DNA of 50,058 bases from a virus. The DNA is taken from positions 1 through 50,058 of IMG/VR virus record IMGVR_UViG_3300025131_000066. One strand, given 5' to 3'. The position numbers and the translations under genes were made by a program. Shown in pieces: positions 1 through 11,500 of the stretch. Within the stretch, counting starts at the first letter, position 1; the number at the start of each line of letters is the position of its first letter. Under the pieces are notes generated by a model. That model was not told the DNA's origin and searched no databases. It saw only the letters and a program-made list of their open reading frames with translations.

Positions 1-2
1 AT

Positions 3-563
3 TTAATAAATAATCGTACAAATCCCATAGATCCTAGTAGTGGTGTTACTGCATTTCAAGGAACAGATCTTAGTGGTATGATACGTAATCCTTACGAAAA
101 CTTACGAGTGGCTAGTAAGGCCGCTGAAATACAAATGGAGCAAACAGATATAGCTTTAGCTAACACCTTAGATACTTTAAGAGTTAGTGGTATGGGGGCT
201 GGAGGAGCTACTGCATTAGCACAAGCTGCTGCTCAAGGCAAGTCAGGTATTGCTGCAAGTATAGAACAGCAAGAGGTTGCAAATGAAAAAATGCGGGCGC
301 AAGGAGAATCTCAAATGCAACAAATGAAAATGCAAGAACAACAAAGATTACAAAATATTTCCCAACAAGAAGGCGCTAGAGTTCAAGGAATGCAAATGCA
401 AGGAGCTCAATTCCAAGCTGCAATGATTGAAGATAGATTAAATGCAGATTTAGATAGAGCGCAAGCTATGTTAGATAATGAAAAAGCAAATCAGCAAAAC
501 ATGCAAAACCAAGCATTTGCGGCATTTGGAGATGCTGCCGGATCATTTGCTTCGATGGGGTAA
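3..563 (+). CDS. Small virion-associated protein A1 (5' end outside window)
   Basis: The frame is open from the first complete codon at base 3, and the ATG at 78 is probably internal. Residues encoded before that ATG (N-R-T-N-P-I-D-P-S-S) line up with N-R-Q-P-V-I-D-Q-S in the 246-residue protein at 31454-32194, so the true start lies left of the window. The two proteins also share NPYxNLxVAxKA, an EQTDxALANTLD stretch, GAGGATALA and a Q/A/M-rich helical second half. The paralogue has a membrane helix near its N-terminus, and this copy may have one in the missing part. It heads a plus-strand set with A2 and the giant A3, mirrored by the minus-strand set. The role is inferred: a small internal virion or ejection protein. 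No enzymatic motif is visible. It ends in TAA, 20 bases before A2. Confidence 0.7.
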   Translation, partial: LINNRTNPIDPSSGVTAFQGTDLSGMIRNPYENLRVASKAAEIQMEQTDIALANTLDTLRVSGMGAGGATALAQAAAQGKSGIAASIEQQEVANEKMRAQGESQMQQMKMQEQQRLQNISQQEGARVQGMQMQGAQFQAAMIEDRLNADLDRAQAMLDNEKANQQNMQNQAFAAFGDAAGSFASMG

Positions 564-583
564 TAAAATTAATATATATATAA

Positions 584-2584
584 ATGGGAACATATAGACA
601 ACCAAGCCAAATATTAGACGAGCGATTTAGTTCTTTCCGTAAAGGATTTCAAGAGACAACTGCTGCTCACGACGCTAGAACTAAATTAAAAGATCAGAAA
701 GAACTTAAGTTAAAAAAAGAACAAGCTGCTGCTGCCTTAAAGAAAAGAAAGCAATATGGAGATCTGTATAGACAAAGGGAGGAAATGAAGTCTGAAATTG
801 GAGCATTTTATGATGGTCAAGGTGCTGGTGTTGTAGGATATGATTTAGTTTATACTGAAGATGGTAAAAGTGAATTAGTTAAAGTTAGTGATGCTCAAAT
901 AGAATTATTAAAAAAGAAATATGCATCTAAAAAAGGAGATTATGATAATGATCCTAGTACTCCAGATAATTATAGAACTAGCTATGAGCTAAGTGAAAAG
1001 GAAAAAGAATTAATTAATGATCAAAAATATTCTGCTAGGAGATTAGTATATGATAAAGATAAAAATACATATCAAACTGTAGATACTGAATTAGGAGAAT
1101 TTTATCAAGGAGAATTAGAAGCAGGAAATGCTAATCCATTTGGTATAGGTATTAAAGGAAGTATAGAAAATCAAATTAGAAGAAATTATCAAGTTATGGG
1201 TATGTATGCTGAGGATCCGGATAATCCTATATATATAACAGCACAACAAAATATTGAAACAGGTATTGAACAATATAATAATTTTGTAGCAGTTATGCAA
1301 CAAAATTCTACAAATTTAAAAGGAATATTAGATTCTGATGGAAATTTAAATTCTTTAGATAGAGAGGGTGCTGTTTTAATGCAGCAAACCCCACAATTTA
1401 TGTTAAATCTAAATGCTTCTATTGATTACATGACAGGTCATAATAAACAGAGATTTAATGCAGTTTTAAGAGATGGGCAAATGACTGTTGGTTATAGAAA
1501 TCCTAGTATTTCCGATGTTAATTTAGAAATTCCTTATAATGGTTTAATTGGTAATGTTAAAAAGAAAGGATTTGGATTAGTAAAAACTACTTCACAAAAA
1601 CCAGTTGATTTAATGTATGATTATCTTAAAGCTGGGGTAAAAACATTTTATCAAGCTCAAATAAGTAAAGAAAAAAATACATATTATAAAGATGGTAAAA
1701 AAATATCAGAAACACAAGTGTTTAAAATATGGGATGAGGCTAATGATAAGATGAGAGAATTTGTTGAAGATTATTTTCGTGGTTCAGATAAGGGTGGTGA
1801 AGGGAAATTTACTAAAGGTCCTAATGCTCAAAATAATTGGCAAATGTTAGGAGGAGCTAATAAAACTGGGCATATCTTTTGGGGTGAAAGTAATTTAAGT
1901 GAAGAGCAAGTAAAAGAACAACAAGACTATATGATAGAAAAAGTTATTAATCATATGCAAACTGAATATGGAGCAGATATGGGAAGTAATAAGGGGAATG
2001 TAGCTTCTACTTGGACACAGGTTTCTCAATTAGCACCTAAATCTTCTAAACCACCAAGTAGAATAGATAGAAAAGTAGATTATTATCGTAATGAAAATAT
2101 TGAAATTTCTGGATTTGAAGATCAAGGATTTAAGCGTGCAAGTGGAAAATATACTTTTCCAGAAATAAAACAGAATCATGCTAGACTTGCAAAATCCCCT
2201 AAAAAATATGCTGAATTTTTAAATTATCTAGGCGAACAAAACACAGGTTCAAAGAAAAAGATAACATACTATAGTGGAGCAGAAATAAATAAAGAGCACG
2301 CTGCGTGGAACAAAACTAATAAAAAAGCTATTGATGATGGAGATGAATATGCAAAAGATACTGATTTCAACACTAAAGATGTATGGGCTCAAGGACCTAC
2401 AGGTGATCCTTATGTAGTAGGTAAAAACTGGATACAACTAAGTAAAGAGTTGAAAAAAATATTGGAGATTAATAATTCAGTTTGGGATGAATTACAGATG
2501 GAGTCAGAATCTATAGATAGTACAGACGAGTTAACTAAACAAGCAAGCGCTGAAGATTTATACAATATGTTAACAACAGCATAA
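584..2584 (+). CDS. Virion-associated protein A2 (paralogue of B2)
   Basis: A 666-residue soluble, charged protein of unknown fold. The N-terminus (Y-R-x-P-x-Q-x-x-D-x-R-[FY]) matches that of the 492-residue minus-strand protein at 29879-31357, and both continue into a Lys/Glu/Ala-rich helix likely to be a coiled coil (about residues 20-70 here). The middle is acidic and Tyr/Asn-rich. There is no signal peptide or membrane span. It is about 170 residues longer than its paralogue, so the two have diverged strongly. It lies between A1 and the giant A3 with spacers of 20 and 10 bases, so co-transcription is likely. By position I infer an internal cargo or ejection protein. The start ATG follows an A/T-only leader without a Shine-Dalgarno site, as is usual in Bacteroidetes. 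Confidence 0.75.
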   Translation: MGTYRQPSQILDERFSSFRKGFQETTAAHDARTKLKDQKELKLKKEQAAAALKKRKQYGDLYRQREEMKSEIGAFYDGQGAGVVGYDLVYTEDGKSELVKVSDAQIELLKKKYASKKGDYDNDPSTPDNYRTSYELSEKEKELINDQKYSARRLVYDKDKNTYQTVDTELGEFYQGELEAGNANPFGIGIKGSIENQIRRNYQVMGMYAEDPDNPIYITAQQNIETGIEQYNNFVAVMQQNSTNLKGILDSDGNLNSLDREGAVLMQQTPQFMLNLNASIDYMTGHNKQRFNAVLRDGQMTVGYRNPSISDVNLEIPYNGLIGNVKKKGFGLVKTTSQKPVDLMYDYLKAGVKTFYQAQISKEKNTYYKDGKKISETQVFKIWDEANDKMREFVEDYFRGSDKGGEGKFTKGPNAQNNWQMLGGANKTGHIFWGESNLSEEQVKEQQDYMIEKVINHMQTEYGADMGSNKGNVASTWTQVSQLAPKSSKPPSRIDRKVDYYRNENIEISGFEDQGFKRASGKYTFPEIKQNHARLAKSPKKYAEFLNYLGEQNTGSKKKITYYSGAEINKEHAAWNKTNKKAIDDGDEYAKDTDFNTKDVWAQGPTGDPYVVGKNWIQLSKELKKILEINNSVWDELQMESESIDSTDELTKQASAEDLYNMLTTA

Positions 2585-2594
2585 AATTATATAC

Positions 2595-5500
2595 ATGACA
2601 AGAATAGAATATGCTCAAACCTTAATAAACGAAGGTTTACCGAAAGAAGAATTTATCTCTTTAATGGATAAATATGACAAAGAAGATACTGATGTATTAG
2701 TGGAAGATAATAACGTGGAAAAGCCCACAGGTGTTGCGGAAGTGACTGCGAACGAAACACCTCAAGAAGAAGCAGACAATACGGAATTATACTTGGAAAA
2801 TATTTCTTTGGAATCACAATCCAACCAAGAAGAACTTGAAGAATCTCTTAATCCAGAAAACTTATTAGATATAAAAGCAACAGATGGAGATCCTGAAAAA
2901 GATGGAGATCCTGAAAAAGCTACAATATATATATCTCCGACCACTTTAAGTGCTGCAGAAGCTAGAAAAAGTTATGGTGAAGATTTATGGAATAGTATAA
3001 CACAAGAAATTAACACAGCTTCCGGAGAAACTGTAAACACTTACGGACTTTATAGTGGGTTAGATTCTATTCCGTGGAAGGATTCAGAAAATGCAGTAGA
3101 AGTAAATATCTTAGAAACAATTGATGTTGAGGATTTAGAGTTTTTAAATTTAGAAGAAGAGAAAAGTCTTAATGTTCCTTACTCAGCTAGAAATAAAGAT
3201 GGATCTAGTGATTGGAAACTTAAATATCTTAAAAAAACAGATAAAACAAGAGCATTAAAAGAAGGAGAACAATTTGTTGATAAACAAGTAATACACTTTG
3301 ATGATCCAGAAAAAAGTGGAATGGGAGCAGTTCCAGCGAAAAGTAGTGATGAATATTATTATATTCCTGTATATGAAAAACAAGGTGAAGGAGAATTTGC
3401 TGAAGTAGAAACTTTTGAAGGTTTAGCTAGACCTATTGATGCAGATGTAATTAATACTTGGAAACTAGGACCAGATCCAATAACAGAACCAGATAGCTAT
3501 GCTCCAGGAAAAGGGGGCGAACTAGAGCAGTTTGAATACTCGTCTCTTGATGTTCATGAAACGTATGCAAATCCTTTATACCAGCAAGAAAAATTAAAAG
3601 AACTTACTACGACGTTTAATGAAGCGAGAGAGGAATTAAGGCGTGATCCAAGTAACCCAGACCTAAAAGCACAGGTAACTGAGTTAAATAAAGAAGTAAA
3701 TATTCAACAAGGTCTGTTTAAAACATCACTTGCTAATAAACTACTATCTGATGCTATTGAATTTAATGTTCCTGCTGAATTTGGAAACTTACATATAAGT
3801 AAGTATTTTACAGAAGATAACGAAGGTAATGTAGAATTTAAACCCGCTCCTGAATATGCTTCATGGAATATAAAAAGAGAAGATTTTGATACTGAAGAAG
3901 AATACATAGAAGAAAGAAAAAATAGAAACGTTCATGCTTTTGAAAAAACTATAAATCCAAGGGAATTGGTTGGTGATATAAATAAAAATTTTGGATATCA
4001 TGGTTTAGTGGCAGATTGGGATGAAGGTTATAATTATATTAGCGTATATAAAAATGGTGTATATGACTCTGAAGGAACTACATCTGGTTTAATTAATCTA
4101 GAAAAAACAGCTGAAGCTAATGGATTGAAACCTAGTGACTTTGGAGTAGATGAATGGTATCAACTGGGCGATGGTCTTAATTTTCATGCAACACAATCAC
4201 AAACGGCTAAAGATATAATAAAAACAAAACTAGAAGAATTAGGCTTTTCTAAAACTGCTTTATTAAAAGAGACAGTGGCTGAAGGAGATCTGCCATTCTT
4301 TATGACTTGGGCTAAAAAAGGGGAGTATGAAAACGTAGGGAAGGGTTTAGAAAATTTATTCAATTGGATGAATGATAATAAAGGAGAACAAGCTCTAAAT
4401 AGACAAACGTTTTCTATATATGAAAAAAATCCAAACAAGGAATCTGACAAATTCCAAAAGGAGTTAAAAAAGCTACAAGATAAAGCAAGTAAAAGTGTTA
4501 ATACAAATGGGGCTATTGAAAAAAAATATCTTAACTCTTCTAAAAAATATATCGAAATTTATGATGAGAGGAAAGTAGCTGCTGCTGAAATTGGTCTAGA
4601 ACATAATAAAACTAAAGCTAGTCTAGAAGAAATTGCCCAAGAACGCCATAATGTAAATGTAGATATCGAAAATCTTAATTCAATGCATGAAACTAAGAAG
4701 AATGAAATCATGCGTCAAGTTGAGATGTTGGAACCAGGAATAAATTATGAAAGTGAAAAAGAAATATTAATAAAGAAATTTTTTGATTGGGAAGAAACAA
4801 ATTATAAACCTCAATATGAGAATTTAAAAACTACTTGGGATAATTTAGAAATTAAAAAAGATGAAATATTTGCTTCTTACGAAAGTTCTTTTGAAGAATA
4901 TCAAAAACATGATGCAAAATTATTAGAAAAATCCCAAAAACAACAGTCACGTAGCACAAAATTTTACAATCAAATAGTAAATAATTTAGAAAGTGCTAAC
5001 TTATATCATAACACTTTAAGTATATATAAATTTACAGATAGGAATATAGATAAAAAACTTATTCTAGCATTAAGTGAAACTGAAGGTAGAGGTAATGTTT
5101 TTACTCCTTTGTGGAATGCTTTTACAAAGAAAATTACGGAGGCAGCGGGAGGTGAAGGAATTGTATTAGCAGATTTAGGATCTTTAGTAAATGATTTATC
5201 TTGGCAAATGGGGTGGATAAGTGATAAGAAACACCAGTCAAATGATTATATGTATAATTCTGTACAAAGTACTATGTCAGGCCAAGCTGGTGCCGCAGCC
5301 AGTGTTATGAAAGATGATGCTATTGATGATACCTATGCTAAAGCATATGGGGAAAGTACTTTAGGTGGAATGTTAATATGTATTTCAGAAATGGCAGGAG
5401 CATATGTAGGTGGAGGATTTGGAATGCCAGGAGCTATTGGTTTAGGAACTGGATTTTTCTTTTCTAGTTTAACTAATTCTCAAGAAAAAATACACAAGCA

Positions 5501-8500
5501 AAAAGCGTCATTTATAGAAAACTATAAAAAGGCAAATGAAGGCGCTAGCACAAAACAAGCTTTAGGCGCTTTTGAAGAAGCTTTTCCTAAAAGTATGCAA
5601 ACAATGTATTCTTATACTCAAGCTGCCGTAGAAGGAGTATTAAGTTATGTAGGAGGAAGAATAATGGGTGGTTCTATTAGAATAACTCCAAGAATAGCAG
5701 ATGCAGTAACAAATAAAGTTTTAAGTGTATTAACTAAAAGAGGAGGTACAATAACAACTGCAGATATTAGTTTAGCTGTTAATGAAGTAATAGGTAAAAG
5801 AATGACTAAAGTTTTTAGCACCGGGAAAAGAGCGTTTGGTACTGGTATGGATGAAACTTTAGAAGAATTATCTCAAGAATTTGCAGCTATAGGAATAGAT
5901 AAAGTATTTCAAGATTTAGTTGATGGACAAGTAGACTTTCAACTTCCAGACATGGAGAGTCAAGAGTGGAGAGATCAAATGGTTCATTTAGTAAAAGTAA
6001 GTTTTGGAGTAGGAGCATTAGGTGGAATATATCAAGCTTCAATAAAAACTGATAAAGTTATAAATGAAAGTAAATATGATAAACTTGATGATAGCCAAAA
6101 AGCAGAGTTAGAACTTCTTATGAATATGCGGAATAATAATTTGAGAAGTGACCGTCATTTAAATAATGCCTTAGATCAAATTAATTCAGATCTTGAAAGT
6201 GGTAAAATTAATGAAGAGGAAGCTCAAGCAAGAATAAGAAAAGCCGAAGAATTACACAAAGTACATAATGAAATAGATAATAATCTAACTGGATATTCGC
6301 AATATAAAATAGCTCAATTACTGTTGCAAAGAAATAAATTAAATATGCTATTAGATAATTTAGATCCTAAGGCAGCTAAAGGTATAGTAAATACCATAGA
6401 TGAAATAAATTCTCAAATAGAGTCTATTTCAGGAGATAAAGCTAATATTAGAACTGAAATTGAAAGTACTGAAGAAGGAGTTCAAATGCAGCGAAAGTTA
6501 GGTGAAAAAATAATGGAGAGTAGAGGCGGAGGTACAATAACTTTTGCAGAAGATCAACAGCAATTCCAACAAGCTATGGAAGAGCAAAATGTAGGATTAA
6601 CTGCAATTGATTTAGATGGTAATGTAGTAGATCAATCTAGTGCTGATGCAATGTATTTACGAGATGGCACCGGAAATATAATAGTTAACTTAGAAAAAAT
6701 GACTGAGTTATCTTCTATTTCCGCAGTCACACATGAGGTATTACATGATATTACAGCAGATCAACTTGCTAACATGTCTCCTGAACAAAAAACAAAGTTA
6801 ATTGAAGATTTTAAAACGTTTTTAAACCCTAAAGAATTAGCAGCAGTTCAAGCTAGATTAGATAAAGATTATAAAGGTGCTGGAGCTACAACAGAAGAAT
6901 GGTTTAATGCTTTTCATGATGAAATAGTTGCAGGAAGAATCAAGTATGATGAAGATGTTTTTCAACGAATGGGGAAATGGATTGTAGATAATATTCTAAG
7001 ACCAATTTTTCCTGGTAAATTTAAAAAAGATTTATCTTTTGAAAGTGCAGAAGGGGTTTATAATTTTATAAAAGATTATTCATTACAAACAAAAAGTATT
7101 TTAGAAGGAAAGCAAGCAGATTTTACTGGAGAAATTAAAGAAAAAGTTTATAATAGAACAAATCCACTGGCTACAGATGAAAGTATAACTACTGTAAAAG
7201 AAGAAACTATTACATTAGATGAAAATGGAGATGTTACTTTACCTACTGATGTAGCTACATCTATGAATTTAAGTATTTTAGATGAAACTTCTCAAAATAA
7301 AAGTAAACGTCAAAATAAAAGAAATGAAACTATAGATAATTTTTATAATAGTTTTGGAAGAGATAGAAGTAGAGAAGAGTGGACAAAGTTTTTGCAAACT
7401 CCAGAAGGTATAGATATCAGAAATAAAATGATAACTGAATACATGCCTGATATGATTGCTATTGCTAATCAAAAAGGATTTGATAGTCCTTTGGATGTAG
7501 CGTTTGAAGGAATTGTACCGTTAGTTAAACATATAGAAGCGTTTAATCCTAAAGCTAATAATGATTTAGCTGGTTATATAGGTGGATATTTAGGGTTAAA
7601 AGTAGGGACAGGAGCTAGAAATATACAAAAGAAAGAAGATACTAAAAGTATTGAAGAATTAAAAGAACAAGGTAAACAAATAGTTGATACAGAAACTACT
7701 AGTACTACTAAAGAAAAACCTGAACCTAGCAAAGCTTTATTAAAAGACAAATTAGATAGTAAAGCTGATGAACATTATACTTCATTATTAAGTGAAGCAG
7801 CTAAATTAAAAAAATCAGAATTACCTACAAGTTATAAAAGTACTCCTAAATTAAATCCACAAGGAACAGTGGAAATGTTTTTAGAAGACCCAAAAGCGAT
7901 TTATACTAAAGGTAAAAGTAAAGGTAAAAATATAGCAGAATCTATAACTGATAAATGGTTAAATAATAAAGATCTTAATAAACAAGATATAGAAGCATTA
8001 CAACCTTTTATAAATAAGCATAAAGATGCAATTATGTCTGGTGCTATTTCTGAAGGACATGATCCATCAGGTAAATCTACCGGAGTACAAAACATATTAT
8101 TAAAAAGTTTATTTGACAAAGGTGCGAGTGCTAAGTTTGCTAAAACAGGTAGTAGACAAGGATTAGATTTACAAAGTAAACGTAATATAACTCCAGAGTT
8201 TGAATCTAAATTTTTAGATTTAATGGGTTTAACTGCTGCTGGTACTCCTAATATTAGAAATAAAAATAAATCTAGTCAAGCTATTAAAGCTGTTATTGAT
8301 CAAGTGAATAAGATCATGAGCAATCAAGCTATTAGAGAAGTAAACCCTGAAGCTAAGAAAAGTGGGGAAGGTAAATCTAAAGTAATGCTAAGTAATAATG
8401 CTCAAGTTGTAGATAACATGCGCAGAGGTGATCTTACTCAACAGGTTGCTGAACAATTAGGGGTAGAACTAGGCGTTGTTCCAAAAGTTACGGTTACTAA

Positions 8501-11500
8501 AGAAGGATATTTTGCAAATGAAGATGGAAAGCAAGTATGGAGAGAAGGAATGAAGAAAGGTAAAAAAGGAGAAACTAAAACTTATAGAGTAAGAGATTGG
8601 GATGCAAAAATGCCTGGAACAGATCAAACTTATGGAGAAAGAAGAGATGAAATATTAAATGAGATTTTAGAGAAAATGCATCCAGATGCTAGAGAAATGT
8701 TTAGACAAAGTATTGGACAGCAATCTAAAGATTCTATGTACGGTAATACTGCTGCATTTGATAAGCAAATACCAAAAGAAAAAGGAAGAGGAGATACTGA
8801 ACAATCTGTGCCTCCTGTAAGAAACAAATATAAAGATAAAGGTAAGCTTAAACCTACTTTCACTATAAAAGGCAAAGATGGTAAAAATAAAAAAGTTTCA
8901 TTTGAAGAATTTATAAATAGTCCTGAATTTAAAAATAATGAAGCAGCAAAACTTCCTTATTTAAAACATATATTTGAAGTTATACAAGCAGATCTAAAAG
9001 ATAATCCTCAAAATATTTGGTTTTGGGAGGAAGTAATTGATGATGCTCAAAACAATCAAGATCATTTTTTAAGATTTTTAGCTCCAATAGGATTTTATCC
9101 AGTTGATGGTAAAGGAAATCCTATTTTCGATCAAAAAATAGTAGAAGAACATACTCAACCTCAAAATAGAGTAGCAAAATTATTATTACAAGCTGCCGTA
9201 AATGGAAAGGTAAATGAAATATTTCCTTTAATTGAAAACACTTACATGCAAGGAGCATTATTAGATGTGGATGATAAGATGACTAAAGGAGAAGGATATA
9301 ATTACATGAATAAAATGAATGAAGAGTTTTATGATATAGCTGAAGCTTTTCTAAAAGGTGATGCTACTAGTAAACAGATTCATAAAAACGCTCAAAAATT
9401 ATTTGCTTTAACTAGATATATAAATGACAGGGTTAAAATAGATTTAAATAAATATAAATTCATTCCTACTGGTAAAACATTTACTGAACAAATGGGAGTA
9501 GATAGTGATATTTTAACTCCTAATATATTAGAAGCGCAACGTCAATTGATGGAAGGTTTATTAGCCGGGAAAATTTCTTTAAAAATGGCTAAGGGTTTAA
9601 TAAATCAATTTATAAAATTAGCTCCAGCACAACAGAAAGCTAAATTAGAAACAGAGAAAATGCTGGAAACTACTGCTGTTTTATCTATAAATGAAGGATT
9701 AACTACTCAAGAAGTTTTAGATAAAGCTGCTAAAATAGATGAAGCTTTGAAAAAAGCTAATTCATTAAATCAACCTGTTAAAAAAATTAGAGTCTTTGAT
9801 TTTGATGATACATTAGCTACAACTAATAGTAATGTTATATATAACAAACCTAATACAACTGGTAAACCATCTTCAGACTTAAAGGCAATAGTAATGGCAG
9901 GTGGACCTGGAAGTGGTAAAAGTAGCGTTGTAAAGAAACTAGGACTACAAAAACAAGGGTATAAAGTGGTTAATCAAGATATATCTTTAGAATGGGCAAA
10001 AGAATTGGTGGGATTAGACCCTAAAGAGGCGGAATACGATGCTGTTCAACGTTCTGTTAGAGGTGAATTAGGAGCATTGGCTAGAAAAATTGCAGATAAA
10101 AAACTGAATCAATATACTTCAGAGGGGAAAGGTGTTATACTAGATGGAACAGGAGCATCTATTAAGGCTACTGAAGCAAAAGTTAAAGCTTTAAAAGACA
10201 AAGGTTATGAAGTTTCTATGATATATGTAGAAACATCGAAAGAAACAGCTTTAGATAGAAATAGAAATAGAAAAGAAAGATCATTAAAAGATAAAATTGT
10301 AGAAACTACTTGGGATTCAGTTAATGCTAATAAACAGGTTTATAAAGACAAGTTTGGAGAATCGTTCTTTGAAATTGATGCTAATGAATCAGTTAAACAA
10401 CTACCTACTGACGTTATCGATAATATTGATTCAAAGCTAAACGAAACAGTAAGAGGTAAAATAAGTCCTGCAGAATTTGCTGAACGAGGTGGTGAAATGG
10501 AAACTGAAGGTGCTACGTGGGATTTCTCTGAATTCTCAGAAGTAGTTGATGGTAAGAAAGGACCATTATTTAGTGTTGCTGAAAAAATTCAAGCAGCTAG
10601 AGGAACTGAAGACGTATTTGTTTTAACTGCTAGACCTCAAGAAGCTGCTGGACCTATACAACAATTCTTAAAAAGCATAGGATTAAGTATACCTATAGAT
10701 AATATAACTGGATTAGCCGATAGTTCTCCACTTGCTAAATCTAATTGGATTGTAGACAAAGCAGCTGAAGGTTATAATGATTTCTATTTTGCAGATGACC
10801 ATACTGGTAATGTAAAAGCTGTTAAGGATGTATTAGATGTTATAGATGTAAAGGGTAAAGTACAACAAGCTAAAGTATCTTTAAGTAATTCTGCAGATGT
10901 AAATAATCAATTCAATAAATACATAGAAGCTGCAAGTGGTGTTGATTGGTATAAAACCTATTCAGAAGCTAAGGGGAAAGTTGTAGGAAAGAAAAAAGGA
11001 AGATTTGGAATACTTTTACCTCCATCAGCTGAAGACTTCTTAGGATTATTATATTCTACTTTAGCACCAGGAAAAATAGGTGAAGGGCAATTGAAATTTT
11101 ATGAAGAGTTATTATTAAAACCATATGCTGCAGCTATAGCAAATTTAACTTCAGATAGAGTTCAGTTAATGCAAGATTTTAAGGAATTAAAAAAGAAATT
11201 AAATATTCCAAAAAATTTAAGAAAAACAAATAAAAGTGGATTTACAAATGAACAAGCGGTTAGAGTTTATTTATGGAATAAAACTGGTGAAGGAGTAAAT
11301 AATTTATCTAAAAAAGATTTAAAAGAATTACTTGATCTAGTAGAAAATGATCCACAATTAAAAGCATTTGCAGATGGATTATTAACTATTACTAAAGGAG
11401 ATGGTTATTCAAAGCCAGGGAAAAATTGGTTAAGTGGAACTATAACTACAGATTTAATAGACATTCTTAACACTACTAAAAGAAGTAAGTATTTAGAGGT

